Positions 34,594 to 43,902 of a stretch of 64,000 nt of DNA are shown in pieces. The stretch is from Paraburkholderia sp. BL25I1N1 (GTDB lineage Bacteria > Pseudomonadota > Gammaproteobacteria > Burkholderiales > Burkholderiaceae). Both the position numbers and the translations under genes were made by a program. The DNA lies in contig NZ_PVZB01000030.1 of assembly GCF_003002025.1 (NCBI RefSeq), forward strand, positions 43,214 to 107,213, in the 5' to 3' direction. The notes under the pieces were generated by a model. The model saw only the letters and a list, made by a program, of their open reading frames with translations. It made no database searches and was not told where the DNA came from. Position 1 is the first letter of the stretch, and the number at the start of each line of letters is the position of its first letter.

Positions 34594-36261
34594 ATGAAAC
34601 AAAGCACATCTCCGCGTGAGGCGAAGCAGGCAGAGACATTTGACTATGTTGTCGTAGGCGCCGGCTCAGCAGGCTGCGTCCTGGCGCGCGCGCTAACCGA
34701 GGACCCTACTTGTACCGTTCTGCTCCTCGAAGCTGGGCCGGATATCGAGACGTTCTGGATCCGCACACCCGCCGGCGTCCCGTTTCTCTTCCACAACAAA
34801 GACTTCAACTGGTGTTATTCCACGGAACCTGAGAACAGCCTGGGCGGCAGGTCGGTCTACTTCCCCCGAGGAAAGGTCGTGGGCGGTTCGAGCGCGATCA
34901 ACGGCATGCTCTATATGCGCGGTGACCGGCAAGATTATGACGACTGGGCGCGCGCCGGCAACCCCGGTTGGGGATACGACGACGTTCTGCCGTACTTCAG
35001 GAGAGCGGAGAAGAATGACCGCGGCGCCGACGCGTGGCGAGGCGATCAGGGCCCTCTTCGCGTCTCGTTAGGTCGGCATCAGCATCCGATTACCCAAACC
35101 TTCATCGAAACGGCAGCCACTGCGGGCATTGCGACCAATGCGGACTTTGCAGGGGAGAAAATCGATGGGGCCGGATACTGTCAGCACACAATCGGCGACG
35201 GCGTACGGAGCTCCGTTGCGCGGGCCTATCTACATCCCGTCCGGTCGCGCGCAAATCTAGCCGTTAGGGGCAATGCGCTTGTCCATCGAGTCGTGATAGA
35301 GAATCGCGTCGCGAAGGGAGTAATTTACGAGCGCGATGGCGTCGTTCAGAATGTCCGAGCCCGCCGCGAGGTGATTCTCTCAGCTGGCGTGATAGGCACC
35401 CCGCAGATTTTGATGCTCTCTGGAGTCGGTCGGACGAAGGAACTCGCCGACGTTGGCATCCGACCTGTTCATGAATTGTCCGGGGTTGGCCAAAACCTGC
35501 AGGATCATTATGCGGTCAACACAGTCTTCGAAGTCAAGCGCGGCTATTCAATGAATCCGGCAATTCGAGGATGGAAGAAATACTTGCACGGCGCGCGGTA
35601 TCTCCTGGATCGAGGTGGCCCGTTGTCCATGGGTACGTCGCATGCGCAAGCGTTTGTCGCTACATCCCCTGGTGATCCCCGTCCAGATGTTCAAATCAGC
35701 TTCCGACCGTGGAGTTTTACGTTCGAAGCAAGTGGCGCACTGCGAGTGCATCCTTTTCCCGGGATCCAGATTGCCGCACTGAAGGTACGTCCTGCATCGC
35801 GTGGAACGGTTTCGCTCAAATCGCCGGTTCCTTCTGATGCGCCGCGCATCAGGGCGAACTACCTCTCGGCCAGAGAAGACCAGGAGACGATGATTCGCGC
35901 GTTCAAGTTGGTGCGCCGCCTGGCGACGACAGGTGGATTGGCTCAGGCGATTGTTCAGGAAGAATTCCCGGGCCCCGGCGTTGACTCCGATGCAGACATG
36001 CTCGAATTCATTAGAGACAACGGTCAATCCATCTATCACCCCGTTGGAACCTGCAAGATGGGCTGCGGGAATGATGCCGTGGTAGATGCGAGGCTTCGCG
36101 TGCACGGAATTGGCCAGCTCAGGGTGGTTGACGCATCGATCATGCCGAATCTCATCAGCGGCAACACAAACGCTCCCACCATCATGATCGCCGAAAAGGC
36201 CGCTGACATGGTTATCGAAGACGCGAAGGCGACCGCCAACCACGAAGTTATCATCCACTAG
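34594..36261 (+). CDS. GMC family oxidoreductase (choline dehydrogenase-like)
   Basis: FAD enzyme of 555 residues that oxidises a primary alcohol to an aldehyde. Present are the Rossmann motif VVVGAGSAGCVLA, both GMC signatures (GGSSAINGMLYMRG and SAGVIGTPQILMLSG), catalytic His in YHPVGTCKMG and Asn in GNTNAPTIMIAEK. It is followed 15 bp later by an aldehyde dehydrogenase, so the pair would take an alcohol to the acid. The long-chain/aromatic alcohol dehydrogenase branch is possible; choline itself is unlikely given the other genes. Confidence 0.92.
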   Translation: MKQSTSPREAKQAETFDYVVVGAGSAGCVLARALTEDPTCTVLLLEAGPDIETFWIRTPAGVPFLFHNKDFNWCYSTEPENSLGGRSVYFPRGKVVGGSSAINGMLYMRGDRQDYDDWARAGNPGWGYDDVLPYFRRAEKNDRGADAWRGDQGPLRVSLGRHQHPITQTFIETAATAGIATNADFAGEKIDGAGYCQHTIGDGVRSSVARAYLHPVRSRANLAVRGNALVHRVVIENRVAKGVIYERDGVVQNVRARREVILSAGVIGTPQILMLSGVGRTKELADVGIRPVHELSGVGQNLQDHYAVNTVFEVKRGYSMNPAIRGWKKYLHGARYLLDRGGPLSMGTSHAQAFVATSPGDPRPDVQISFRPWSFTFEASGALRVHPFPGIQIAALKVRPASRGTVSLKSPVPSDAPRIRANYLSAREDQETMIRAFKLVRRLATTGGLAQAIVQEEFPGPGVDSDADMLEFIRDNGQSIYHPVGTCKMGCGNDAVVDARLRVHGIGQLRVVDASIMPNLISGNTNAPTIMIAEKAADMVIEDAKATANHEVIIH

Positions 36262-36276
36262 AAACAAGTGAACATC

Positions 36277-37719
36277 ATGAGAGAAGAACGTCATTACATC
36301 AACGGAAAATCTGTCGCCCCTGCGGGAGGTCAGTTCCTCGATGTCGTTAGTCCGGCCACGGGTGAGAAGATCGCTCGCGTAGCGCGCGGAAACGTGATCG
36401 ACGTGGACCTCGCAGTGAAAGCGGCGCAGGATGCATTAGAAGAATGGCGTGGGCGTCGACCCCTCCAGCGCGGCCGCGTATTAATGAGCATTGCGGACAT
36501 GCTGCGGCGCCGCCGACAAGAATTTATCGAGATGGAGCGCGCTGAAACAGGAAAGGCACTTGAACAAGCTGCCGGGGAGATTGAGACATCGATCCAATAC
36601 TTTGAGTTCTACGGCGGACTCGTCAACGCCGTCAACGGCGAGACCATCAATCTCGGCGACGGCTATCATTCGTACACCCGACGCGAACCATACGGTGTGG
36701 TGGGCACAATACTTCCGTGGAATGCGCCATTGAACCAGGCTGCACGAGCCGGAGCACCGGCTTTGGCTGCGGGCAATACCGTGGTAGCCAAACCGTCAGA
36801 GGCAACCTCTACCACTTTGCTTTGGATGGCTCGAGCCGCTGTTGAAGAGTGCGGCCTGCCGCCCGGAGTGTTCAACGTCGTAACGGGGCTAGGTCCGGAA
36901 GCAGGGGCGGCAATCGTGAAGCACCCTCTTGTTCGCAAAGTCGCCTTTACAGGCTCCGTTCGTGGCGGCTTAGAAGTCTCTCGTCTTGCCGCCGAGCGAG
37001 CGCTGCCGCTCACGCTCGAACTGGGGGGCAAATCGCCAAACATCATTTTCGAGGACGCCGATCTGGCTATAGCAGTCCCCGGGGCATTGCGTGCTTTCAC
37101 TGTCAATTCCGGCCAGATCTGTGTGGCGGGAACCCGAATCCTCGTCCAGCGCTCCATCTACGATGAGTTCATCAACCAGATCCGGGAGGCCGCGGCCCAC
37201 CTCGAAGTTGGCTGCACGACGACGGCGAATCTTGGACCTGTTACGACGCAAGCGCAGTACGACAAGGTGAAGAGCTACTACGAGGTAGCCAAAGCTGACG
37301 GAGCGGTGACCGTTTTCGGTGGGAAGTTGCCGGAGCGAGGCGAGTACGGAAGTCCCGGCGGCTGGTTCGTCACTCCGACACTCTACGCGGACGTGTCCAA
37401 TGACATGCGAGTCGCGAGAGAAGAAGTATTCGGTCCGGTCGGATGTGTTATCCCGTTCGATAAGGAGTCGGACGCGATCCGCATCGCAAACGATACCGAT
37501 TTCGGCCTGGCGGCCGGAATCTGGACCAAAGATCTGGCACGTGCGCATCGTGTCGCTGCTCAGATCGAAGCCGGCCAAATCTACATCAATGAATACATGT
37601 CTGGTGGCGTAGAGACGCCTCTTGGCGGTTACAAGCTGAGCGGCTACGGGCGTGAAAAAGGCATTGAGGCATTGCATCACTACACGCATCTCAAATGCGT
37701 CACTGTAAAGCTTTCTTGA
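36277..37719 (+). CDS. NAD(P)-dependent aldehyde dehydrogenase (second copy)
   Basis: A 480-residue aldehyde dehydrogenase with LPWNAPLNQ, Glu in LELGGKSPN, Cys in GQICVAGTR and PLGGYKLSGYGREKG. It closely resembles the copy at 18289-19722 throughout, including the shared ending LKCVTVKL/LKCVTIRL, so the two arose by duplication or joint acquisition. Starts at GTG 36268 or ATG 36277; neither has a good ribosome site, and coupling to the GMC gene 15 bp upstream would explain that. Confidence 0.92.
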   Translation: MREERHYINGKSVAPAGGQFLDVVSPATGEKIARVARGNVIDVDLAVKAAQDALEEWRGRRPLQRGRVLMSIADMLRRRRQEFIEMERAETGKALEQAAGEIETSIQYFEFYGGLVNAVNGETINLGDGYHSYTRREPYGVVGTILPWNAPLNQAARAGAPALAAGNTVVAKPSEATSTTLLWMARAAVEECGLPPGVFNVVTGLGPEAGAAIVKHPLVRKVAFTGSVRGGLEVSRLAAERALPLTLELGGKSPNIIFEDADLAIAVPGALRAFTVNSGQICVAGTRILVQRSIYDEFINQIREAAAHLEVGCTTTANLGPVTTQAQYDKVKSYYEVAKADGAVTVFGGKLPERGEYGSPGGWFVTPTLYADVSNDMRVAREEVFGPVGCVIPFDKESDAIRIANDTDFGLAAGIWTKDLARAHRVAAQIEAGQIYINEYMSGGVETPLGGYKLSGYGREKGIEALHHYTHLKCVTVKLS

Positions 37720-37918
37720 CGTTTTCGTGGTCATCATTCGAGCCTCGGATGGTGACCACCCACCGACGGGATTTTTCGATTCGGTCGATGGCGAACTAGG
37801 CATCGGCTCGACGAATACAACTTATAGACAGCCACGACGACGTTAAAGCATCGGGTTCCATACCCCCTGTGTATCTCCGTTGCGCGCGAATCTATTCTCT
37901 TCAATTTGTATGCCTACA

Positions 37919-37932
37919 CCACGTTGACGTGG
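37919..37932. promoter_or_regulatory. Palindrome CCACGT-TG-ACGTGG upstream of the MFS gene
   Basis: Perfect 6-bp arms with 2-bp centre, 70 bp before the MFS start, in the 283-bp gap after the second ALDH. Related in its CACGT core to, but distinct from, the LacI-type operators. Possible operator. Confidence 0.4.
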
Positions 37933-38002
37933 GGCCTTTTCATGATCATCGCACGCGCACCAGTCGATCAATGCGTTGCGTTCAATCAAAGGGAGACATC
38001 AG

Positions 38003-39439
38003 ATGGGTAGTTCAAGCACCTCCATGGGAAGAACGACTGCTTACGCGTCCGGAAGCATAGAAGTCGCGATCGACGCAGGCTCCCTTTATGCAAGACTCGA
38101 CAGGTTACCTGCTACTCGTAGCATCTGGAAACTCATCGTACTATTGAGTCTCGGATTCTTCTTTGAACTTTACGATCTTCTTTACACAGGATACGTTGGA
38201 CCGGGTCTTGTAAAAAGCGGCATTTTATCGGAGACCACTTACAGTTTCTTTGGGTTTACGGGTGTTGCAAGCTTCATCGCTGCGCTCTTTTCAGGTCTGT
38301 TCGTCGGCACGATAGCTTGCGGGTTCCTCGCTGATCGATTCGGCCGCCGGACCGTTTTTACTTATTCGTTGTTGTGGTACACCGCGGCGAATGCCGTGAT
38401 GGCATTCCAAGAAACCGCTTATGGCCTAAACCTGTGGCGCTTCGTGGCCGGCATCGGGATCGGTGTTGAGCTTGTCACTATTGGCACCTATGTCAGCGAG
38501 CTGGCACCAAAACATATCCGGGGGCGTGCGTTCGCCCTTCAGGAGGCGATCGGATTCACGTCTGTCCCCGTGGTAGCCTTACTTTCGTATTTGCTCATCC
38601 CTCGTTCGTTTTTCGGACTCGACGGCTGGCGCATCGTAGTACTGATTGGGGCGCACGGAGCGCTGTTTGTCTGGTGGATTCGAAGAGGATTGCCCGAAAG
38701 CCCGCGTTGGCTTATACAGAAAGGACGGTTTGAAGAAGCTAATCGCGTGGTCTGCGACCTCGAAGCGAAGGTGACCAAAGATCTGGGGAGTCCGCTGCCT
38801 CCACCCGAGGCTGCTGCTCCGACTCCTCCCCGAGGTCGTTTCGCTGACATGTTTAGCGGGAAGTACCGGCGCCGAACGCTGATGCTGTCGTTATTCAATC
38901 TGTTCCAGACAGTCGGTTACTATGGTTTTACGAATTGGGTTCCGACGTTATTGGTTAAACAGGGAATCACGGTAACTTCGAGTCTTGCCTACTCCAGCAT
39001 CATTGCAATTGCTGCCCCGATTGGACCAATCATAGGTTTTTTTATCGCGGACCGCTTCGAACGTAAATTCGTCATCATGTTCGTTGCCGCAGCAAATATC
39101 ATTTGTGGAATCTGGTTCAGTCAGGCGCTAGGTGCGGTGTTGTTGATTAGCCTCGGTGTCTGCTTAACGCTTGGGAACAACATCATGTCATACAGTCTTC
39201 ATCTTTACCAAGCCGAACTCTTTCCAACAAGCTTCCGCGCTCAAGCTATTGGGTTCGTCTATTCGTGGAGCCGTTTTTCAGCGATCTTCACTGCGTTCAT
39301 AATCGCTGCCATGCTTAGAAATTTTGGAGTTGTCGGCGTGTTCACTTTCATCGCAGGCGCTATGACAATCGTTATCTTCATCGTTGGGCTGCTCGGACCG
39401 CGCACAAAGAATCTCTCTCTTGAAGAGCTTTCTCATTGA
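38003..39439 (+). CDS. MFS transporter, carboxylate/sugar porter-like
   Basis: A 478-residue inner-membrane carrier with twelve predicted helices. The loop-2 motif GFLADRFGRRTVFTYS and the helix-4/5 ELAPKHIRGRAFALQEAIGF are typical of the metabolite:proton symporter/sugar-porter branch; a second ADRFERKF motif stands in the central loop. The ATG at 38003 with GGGAG is chosen over TTG 37976. It probably imports the pathway substrate or a related acid, in addition to the ABC system. Confidence 0.88.
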   Translation: MGSSSTSMGRTTAYASGSIEVAIDAGSLYARLDRLPATRSIWKLIVLLSLGFFFELYDLLYTGYVGPGLVKSGILSETTYSFFGFTGVASFIAALFSGLFVGTIACGFLADRFGRRTVFTYSLLWYTAANAVMAFQETAYGLNLWRFVAGIGIGVELVTIGTYVSELAPKHIRGRAFALQEAIGFTSVPVVALLSYLLIPRSFFGLDGWRIVVLIGAHGALFVWWIRRGLPESPRWLIQKGRFEEANRVVCDLEAKVTKDLGSPLPPPEAAAPTPPRGRFADMFSGKYRRRTLMLSLFNLFQTVGYYGFTNWVPTLLVKQGITVTSSLAYSSIIAIAAPIGPIIGFFIADRFERKFVIMFVAAANIICGIWFSQALGAVLLISLGVCLTLGNNIMSYSLHLYQAELFPTSFRAQAIGFVYSWSRFSAIFTAFIIAAMLRNFGVVGVFTFIAGAMTIVIFIVGLLGPRTKNLSLEELSH

Positions 39440-39623
39440 TTCATCTCAAGGCGCCCGACAAGAGCATTACTAGCAGACTGGGTGCGTTCAGGGAGCACGC
39501 TTGACTGGCTTGGAATACCCCATCGGCGAATTTCTGCGTCGCTGATTGTGAAATGGCTTGTTGTGCGCAAGTCAGCTGTGCTTTCCCATAGAGGGTGTTC
39601 ACTTTCTCTGTAAAAACCTATAC

Positions 39624-41285
39624 ATGAAAGACGGTGCTGTAGATATGCGTGAATCAATGGAGTACGACATCGTAATTGTGGGAGGAGGTCCTGCGGGTCT
39701 TTCGGCTGCAATCCGTCTCAAACAGCTGGCAAACGCCGAGGACGTCAATCTAAGCGTTTGTGTCCTAGAAAAGGGTTCGGAAATCGGCGCACATATCCTG
39801 TCCGGCGCCGTCATGGACCCGTGCGGCCTGTCCGAACTCATTCCCGACTGGAAGGAGAAAGGCGCTCCGCTCAATGTCAACGTAACCGAAGACCGTTTTC
39901 TTTTTCTGACCCGAGAGAACGCCAGGCAAGTGCCGAACTGGCTACTTCCCGATAACTTCAAGAATCACGGCAACTACGTAATCAGTCTGGCAAACGTCAC
40001 ACGCTGGTTAGGTCAGCAGGCCGAAGCCATGGGCGTTGAGATCTTTCCGGGCTTTCCTGCGGCTGATGTGCTGTACGACGAGCGCGGCGCGGTAAAGGGA
40101 GTCGTCACGGGAAACGTGGGCCTCGGCAAGGACGGCGAGCCGACCGCGAACTTCCAGTTTGGCATGGAACTGCATGCGAAATACACGCTGTTCTGCGAAG
40201 GCGCTCGCGGGCACCTAGGCCGCCAGCTGAACGATAAATTCAAGCTGCGCGGAGGCGCCGATCCGCAGGTCTACGGGATCGGCATCAAGGAGCTGTGGGA
40301 AATCGATCCCTCGAAGCACAAGCCGGGCTTGGTGATGCATACCGCGGGCTGGCCACTGGAGAACGACACCTACGGCGGCTCGTTCCTCTATCACATGGAC
40401 AACAACCAGGTGGTGGTGGGCTTCGTGGTGGGCCTGGGCTACACGAATCCGTACCTGTCGCCGTTCGAGGAGTTCCAGCGCTACAAGACGCATCCGGCGA
40501 TCCGGGCGGTGCTGGAAGGCGGCAAGCGTGTGTCGTATGGCGCACGGGCGATTACCGCGGGCGGCCTGATGTCGCTGCCGAAGCTGGTGTTCCCGGGCGG
40601 CGCGCTGGTGGGCGACGACGCGGGCTTCCTGAACGCGTCGCGGATCAAGGGCAGCCACGCGGCGATCAAGACCGGCATGCTGGCGGCCGAGGCCGCGTTC
40701 AACGCGGTGCAGGCCGGTCGCCAGAACGACGAACTGACGGCGTATCCGGAGAGCTTCAGGACCTCGTGGCTGCATACGGAACTGCATCGCGCGCGCAACT
40801 TCAAGCAGTGGATGAGCAAGGGCCTGTACCTGGGCACGCTGATGGTGGGTATCGAGCAGAAGCTGCTGGGCGGCAATGTGCCGTGGACGCTGCATCACCA
40901 GCATTCGGATCACGAGATGCTTAAGCCCGCGTCACAATGCAAGCCGATCGTCTATCCGAAGCCGGATGGCAAGCTCACGTTCGACCGGCTGTCTTCGGTG
41001 TTCATCTCGAACACGAATCATGAGGAAAACCAGCCGGCGCATCTGACGCTAAAAGATCCGAACGTGCCGGTGAATATTAACTGGCAGACGTACGCTGGTC
41101 CGGAGTCGCGTTATTGCCCGGCGGCGGTCTATGAGTTCGTGAAGAGCGACGATGGCAGCGAGCGGCTCGTGATCAACGCGCAGAATTGCGTGCACTGCAA
41201 GACGTGCGATATCAAGGATCCGACGCAGAATATCGTGTGGGTCACTCCTGAAGGCGGCGGCGGGCCAAATTATCCCAACATGTAA
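39624..41285 (+). CDS. Electron transfer flavoprotein-ubiquinone oxidoreductase
   Basis: A membrane-associated FAD and [4Fe-4S] enzyme (about 553 residues) passing ETF electrons to ubiquinone. It has the N-terminal DIVIVGGGPAGLSAAIRL, the central ITAGGLMSLPKLVFPGG, and the C-terminal cluster cysteines in CVHCKTCDIKDP plus an upstream Cys (RYCPAAVYEF). Base usage changes sharply inside the gene: from about 40200 it has a strongly G/C-ending codon pattern, unlike the first third and the neighbours, which suggests a recombination patch with a chromosomal copy. The start is uncertain (39624, 39645 or 39657). Confidence 0.93.
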   Translation: MKDGAVDMRESMEYDIVIVGGGPAGLSAAIRLKQLANAEDVNLSVCVLEKGSEIGAHILSGAVMDPCGLSELIPDWKEKGAPLNVNVTEDRFLFLTRENARQVPNWLLPDNFKNHGNYVISLANVTRWLGQQAEAMGVEIFPGFPAADVLYDERGAVKGVVTGNVGLGKDGEPTANFQFGMELHAKYTLFCEGARGHLGRQLNDKFKLRGGADPQVYGIGIKELWEIDPSKHKPGLVMHTAGWPLENDTYGGSFLYHMDNNQVVVGFVVGLGYTNPYLSPFEEFQRYKTHPAIRAVLEGGKRVSYGARAITAGGLMSLPKLVFPGGALVGDDAGFLNASRIKGSHAAIKTGMLAAEAAFNAVQAGRQNDELTAYPESFRTSWLHTELHRARNFKQWMSKGLYLGTLMVGIEQKLLGGNVPWTLHHQHSDHEMLKPASQCKPIVYPKPDGKLTFDRLSSVFISNTNHEENQPAHLTLKDPNVPVNINWQTYAGPESRYCPAAVYEFVKSDDGSERLVINAQNCVHCKTCDIKDPTQNIVWVTPEGGGGPNYPNM

Positions 41286-41941
41286 GGGACCAAGCGCGGC
41301 CTTAATGAATCCGGCAGAAAGAGAAACAAAGCATCGCTTTCCATGCTCCAATAAACATGAGCTGTTTTGACATTCCACGGCCGTTCATGCAGCAACGCTC
41401 GATTGCGTTCATGTTGTCTCACCGAGCGTTATGAAATTTCGCAAGACTACGATGCACGACAATTCGTCGATCTCTGTGCGCTAGGCCCCAAGTAGCCAAC
41501 CGACGGCCGCCGTTTGACACCACCGATCGGCGCTGGTCAAGACGCTGTACCGCTCCAAGAGCGGGCACGCCAACGTCGTCAGGTCGTACAACATGCTCGT
41601 GCTATGTGCATCGAGTGCTTACGTCGACGCACATGGGCTGCCTGCAACAGCGCTACGACTACGCTCACCCTGCTGTCCGGCCCATTCAGTATCGACTTGG
41701 ACGGGCCCGCGTGCCATCCGACCAAGGCGGATACGCGTACGTGAGACACCGATGCTCGCGGAGAGCCCGGACATCTCGCTTTATGACGCATTGATCGATA
41801 GCTTTTGCGTGGCCGGGCTTATTCCGGCCTAGGCGGCGCAGTTTCGCTTGGCGCGTGCAGCATAAGCCGTAACGATGTCGGATCTACGGCTCGGGCATGC
41901 CACCATAGGCATGCCCCTCACCTCACACTAAAGCGGAAACG
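41286..41941. other. Non-coding or decayed stretch after ETF-QO
   Basis: About 650 bp without a supported gene. Several overlapping plus-strand frames at 41514-41832 look like remnants, but none matches a family I recognise. Confidence 0.35.
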
Positions 41942-42328
41942 TCAGTCATACATATGGAACAGCTTGGAGACGACTTTCCACTTGCCATCGAGCTTGATTA
42001 GTTGGTGGTAATCCGTGTAGTTCTTTCCACACGCGGCATTTTCCAGCTCGATGCGAACCGTCGCTGTCGTCGGCGTCATGCTGAGCACGTCGATTCGGGT
42101 CGTCATGTTCTTGCTCGGGCCGAACTGTTCGATGTAATCCGCAAGATTCCGGATCGAGCCGCTCGTCAGGCTCCCTTCGGAGTAGCCGTACATAGTGGCG
42201 TCAGGGTGGAACGTGGTCATGACCAAGTCGAAGTTCCCCTCGATCGCCCCCTTGAGGTATCCCTTTTCAATGACGGTTTTCACTTCTTCGTAATCGGCAA
42301 TCGAATTAATGTTCTTATTGAATGACAT
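41942..42328 (-). CDS. NTF2-like (lumazine-binding-type) small protein, second copy
   Basis: A 128-residue cone-fold protein with FHPDATMYGYSEG and the C-terminal LIKLDGKWKVVSKLFHMYD, parallel to FSEQATIFGVDGD and LLKVEGKWTIVSKIYHTHV of the protein at 1848-2225. A GAGGAG site 9 bp before the ATG fixes the start. It may be a dehydratase, isomerase or ligand-binding protein. Isolated between two gene-poor stretches. Confidence 0.8.
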   Translation of the reverse strand: MSFNKNINSIADYEEVKTVIEKGYLKGAIEGNFDLVMTTFHPDATMYGYSEGSLTSGSIRNLADYIEQFGPSKNMTTRIDVLSMTPTTATVRIELENAACGKNYTDYHQLIKLDGKWKVVSKLFHMYD

Positions 42329-42998
42329 AGCTCGCAACTCCTCAGTGCAGAAAAATTAATGGTTTCAAGTGTTCAGCGTGCCTGATCTTTCAATTCAGTC
42401 CGTGATTCCCCCTTCAAGCGCCAAAAAACGGCGATCTTCGGCTGGCAAAAGTACGACACGCTGCACTACGACTCGGCTCTGAGCCTATCGACGCAAACCC
42501 AGCGTATTGCGCTCGCAAATAACGGTCAAGACTGCACCAGCCATCCATCACATAGATGATATTTTTTGCGCGCCACAAGTCGGCGCAAGTAAACATCGCG
42601 CCCATCTTTCACACATGTCGACTGAATGTGGCGGCGGAACAAGGCACCGTGTTCGACTACATTCGCCCCCTAAAATACGGGCTGTAAACGCTCGGTGCTA
42701 GCGTTGAAAAGCCCCTTCGATCAAAATTTCATAATCGCCCTCGGTGTAATGGCGCCGCCGTCCGGGAAAAGCCAGCCTCCTCAATTCCTGAAGAGCCTAT
42801 GCGCGATCTCAAGCGCACGCTCATATCGGTCGCCGACGCCGTTTCCACGGATCCTACCGGCGCCTCGTCCAAGGTAGCGCGTACCTCAGTCGTTGAACGC
42901 ATACTATTTATGTCCATACCGGGACCATTAGCGGCCAGAGAACAGTTGCGGAGCTTCCGTCGTCGGGCGGACAATGGTCTTTGCGTTATTGCAGTTGG
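42329..42998. other. Gene-poor stretch upstream of the NTF2-like gene
   Basis: About 670 bp. Overlapping short frames on both strands, none with a convincing start or family resemblance. It marks the boundary between the two catabolic regions. Confidence 0.35.
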
Positions 42999-43859
42999 TT
43001 AGACGACCGGATCAGTCTCCGCGGGGCAGACGAGCTCAACCCGGCCGGCCACGTCAGTCAGCTGATGGGACCAAGCGGGAAGCCTTTGTCGAGCATCCCA
43101 CACGTGTTCTGGGTCAATGACTGCGGTGATGACGTCCGGCTCTTCTCCAGCCTCAGCGAGAACCTGGCCCCACGGGTCGATAATCATTGAGTGGCCGAAC
43201 AGCGGTACGCCACCCTCGAACTCACCGCATTGCCCCGCGGCAAGCACAAAGCTCCCGGTTTCGATGGCGCGGGCGCGCAGAAGGGTGTGCCAGTGAGCTT
43301 TTCCCGTGTGACGCATGAAAGCCGCAGGGATGCTCATCACAGTAGCGCCTGCCTGCGCATATCGTCGATAAATTTGCGGGAAACGCAGGTCGTAGCAAAT
43401 GGACAGGCCAATCTTTCCTGCACGCGTCGGCACGATGACGAGCTTCGTACCTGGTGCGACCGCTGCACTTTCCCGAACCTGACGGTCAGGCAGGTCTATG
43501 TCGCATAAGTGAATCTTGTCATACCTCGCGACAGGCTGCCCTTTAGCGTTGACGAAGAAAGATGCATTGAAAACTCTCCCGTCATCGGCCGACACGCCGA
43601 TGGACCCGATTACCAGTTCGATCTGATTCTCGCGAGCGAAGGCGCAAAACTCCTTCAGTGCCGGATGGTTGGACTCTTCGAACGCCGAAGGTCTGAAGAG
43701 GCCACCAGACGTGTCGATTCCCGCGCAAACCTCGGGCAACGCGGCGATGGCAGCCCCGCGCCCGACCGCGACGTTCAACAATTCCAACGCCGTATCGACG
43801 TCCTTCTTCCAATCGTTGCTCGCGGTATATTGAATACATGCTGCTGTGACTTTTTCCAT
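42999..43859 (-). CDS. Carbon-nitrogen hydrolase (nitrilase superfamily)
   Basis: A 286-residue amidase-type enzyme with the Glu-Lys-Cys triad visible in ALPEVCAG, YDKIHLCDIDL and SICYDLRFPQIYR. It resembles the Nit/omega-amidase branch that hydrolyses short amides of dicarboxylic acids. The ATG at 43859 is preferred. It is downstream of an RraA gene and near a creatininase-family gene, so a role in removing amide nitrogen from a cyclic-amide breakdown product would fit; that is inference. Confidence 0.9.
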   Translation of the reverse strand: MEKVTAACIQYTASNDWKKDVDTALELLNVAVGRGAAIAALPEVCAGIDTSGGLFRPSAFEESNHPALKEFCAFARENQIELVIGSIGVSADDGRVFNASFFVNAKGQPVARYDKIHLCDIDLPDRQVRESAAVAPGTKLVIVPTRAGKIGLSICYDLRFPQIYRRYAQAGATVMSIPAAFMRHTGKAHWHTLLRARAIETGSFVLAAGQCGEFEGGVPLFGHSMIIDPWGQVLAEAGEEPDVITAVIDPEHVWDARQRLPAWSHQLTDVAGRVELVCPAETDPVV

Positions 43860-43902
43860 CACACACCCAGAAATTTGGTTAGGAGCTCGGATTCATTTGC
43901 TG

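Noticed and set aside
40215..40924. Long open frames on both strands inside ETF-QO
   Set aside because: Caused by the strong G/C-ending codons of this part of the gene; products are Arg-rich and unlike any protein.
43100..43107. ACACGTGT core inside the nitrilase-superfamily gene
   Set aside because: Coding, and outside the island the LacI regulator seems to govern.
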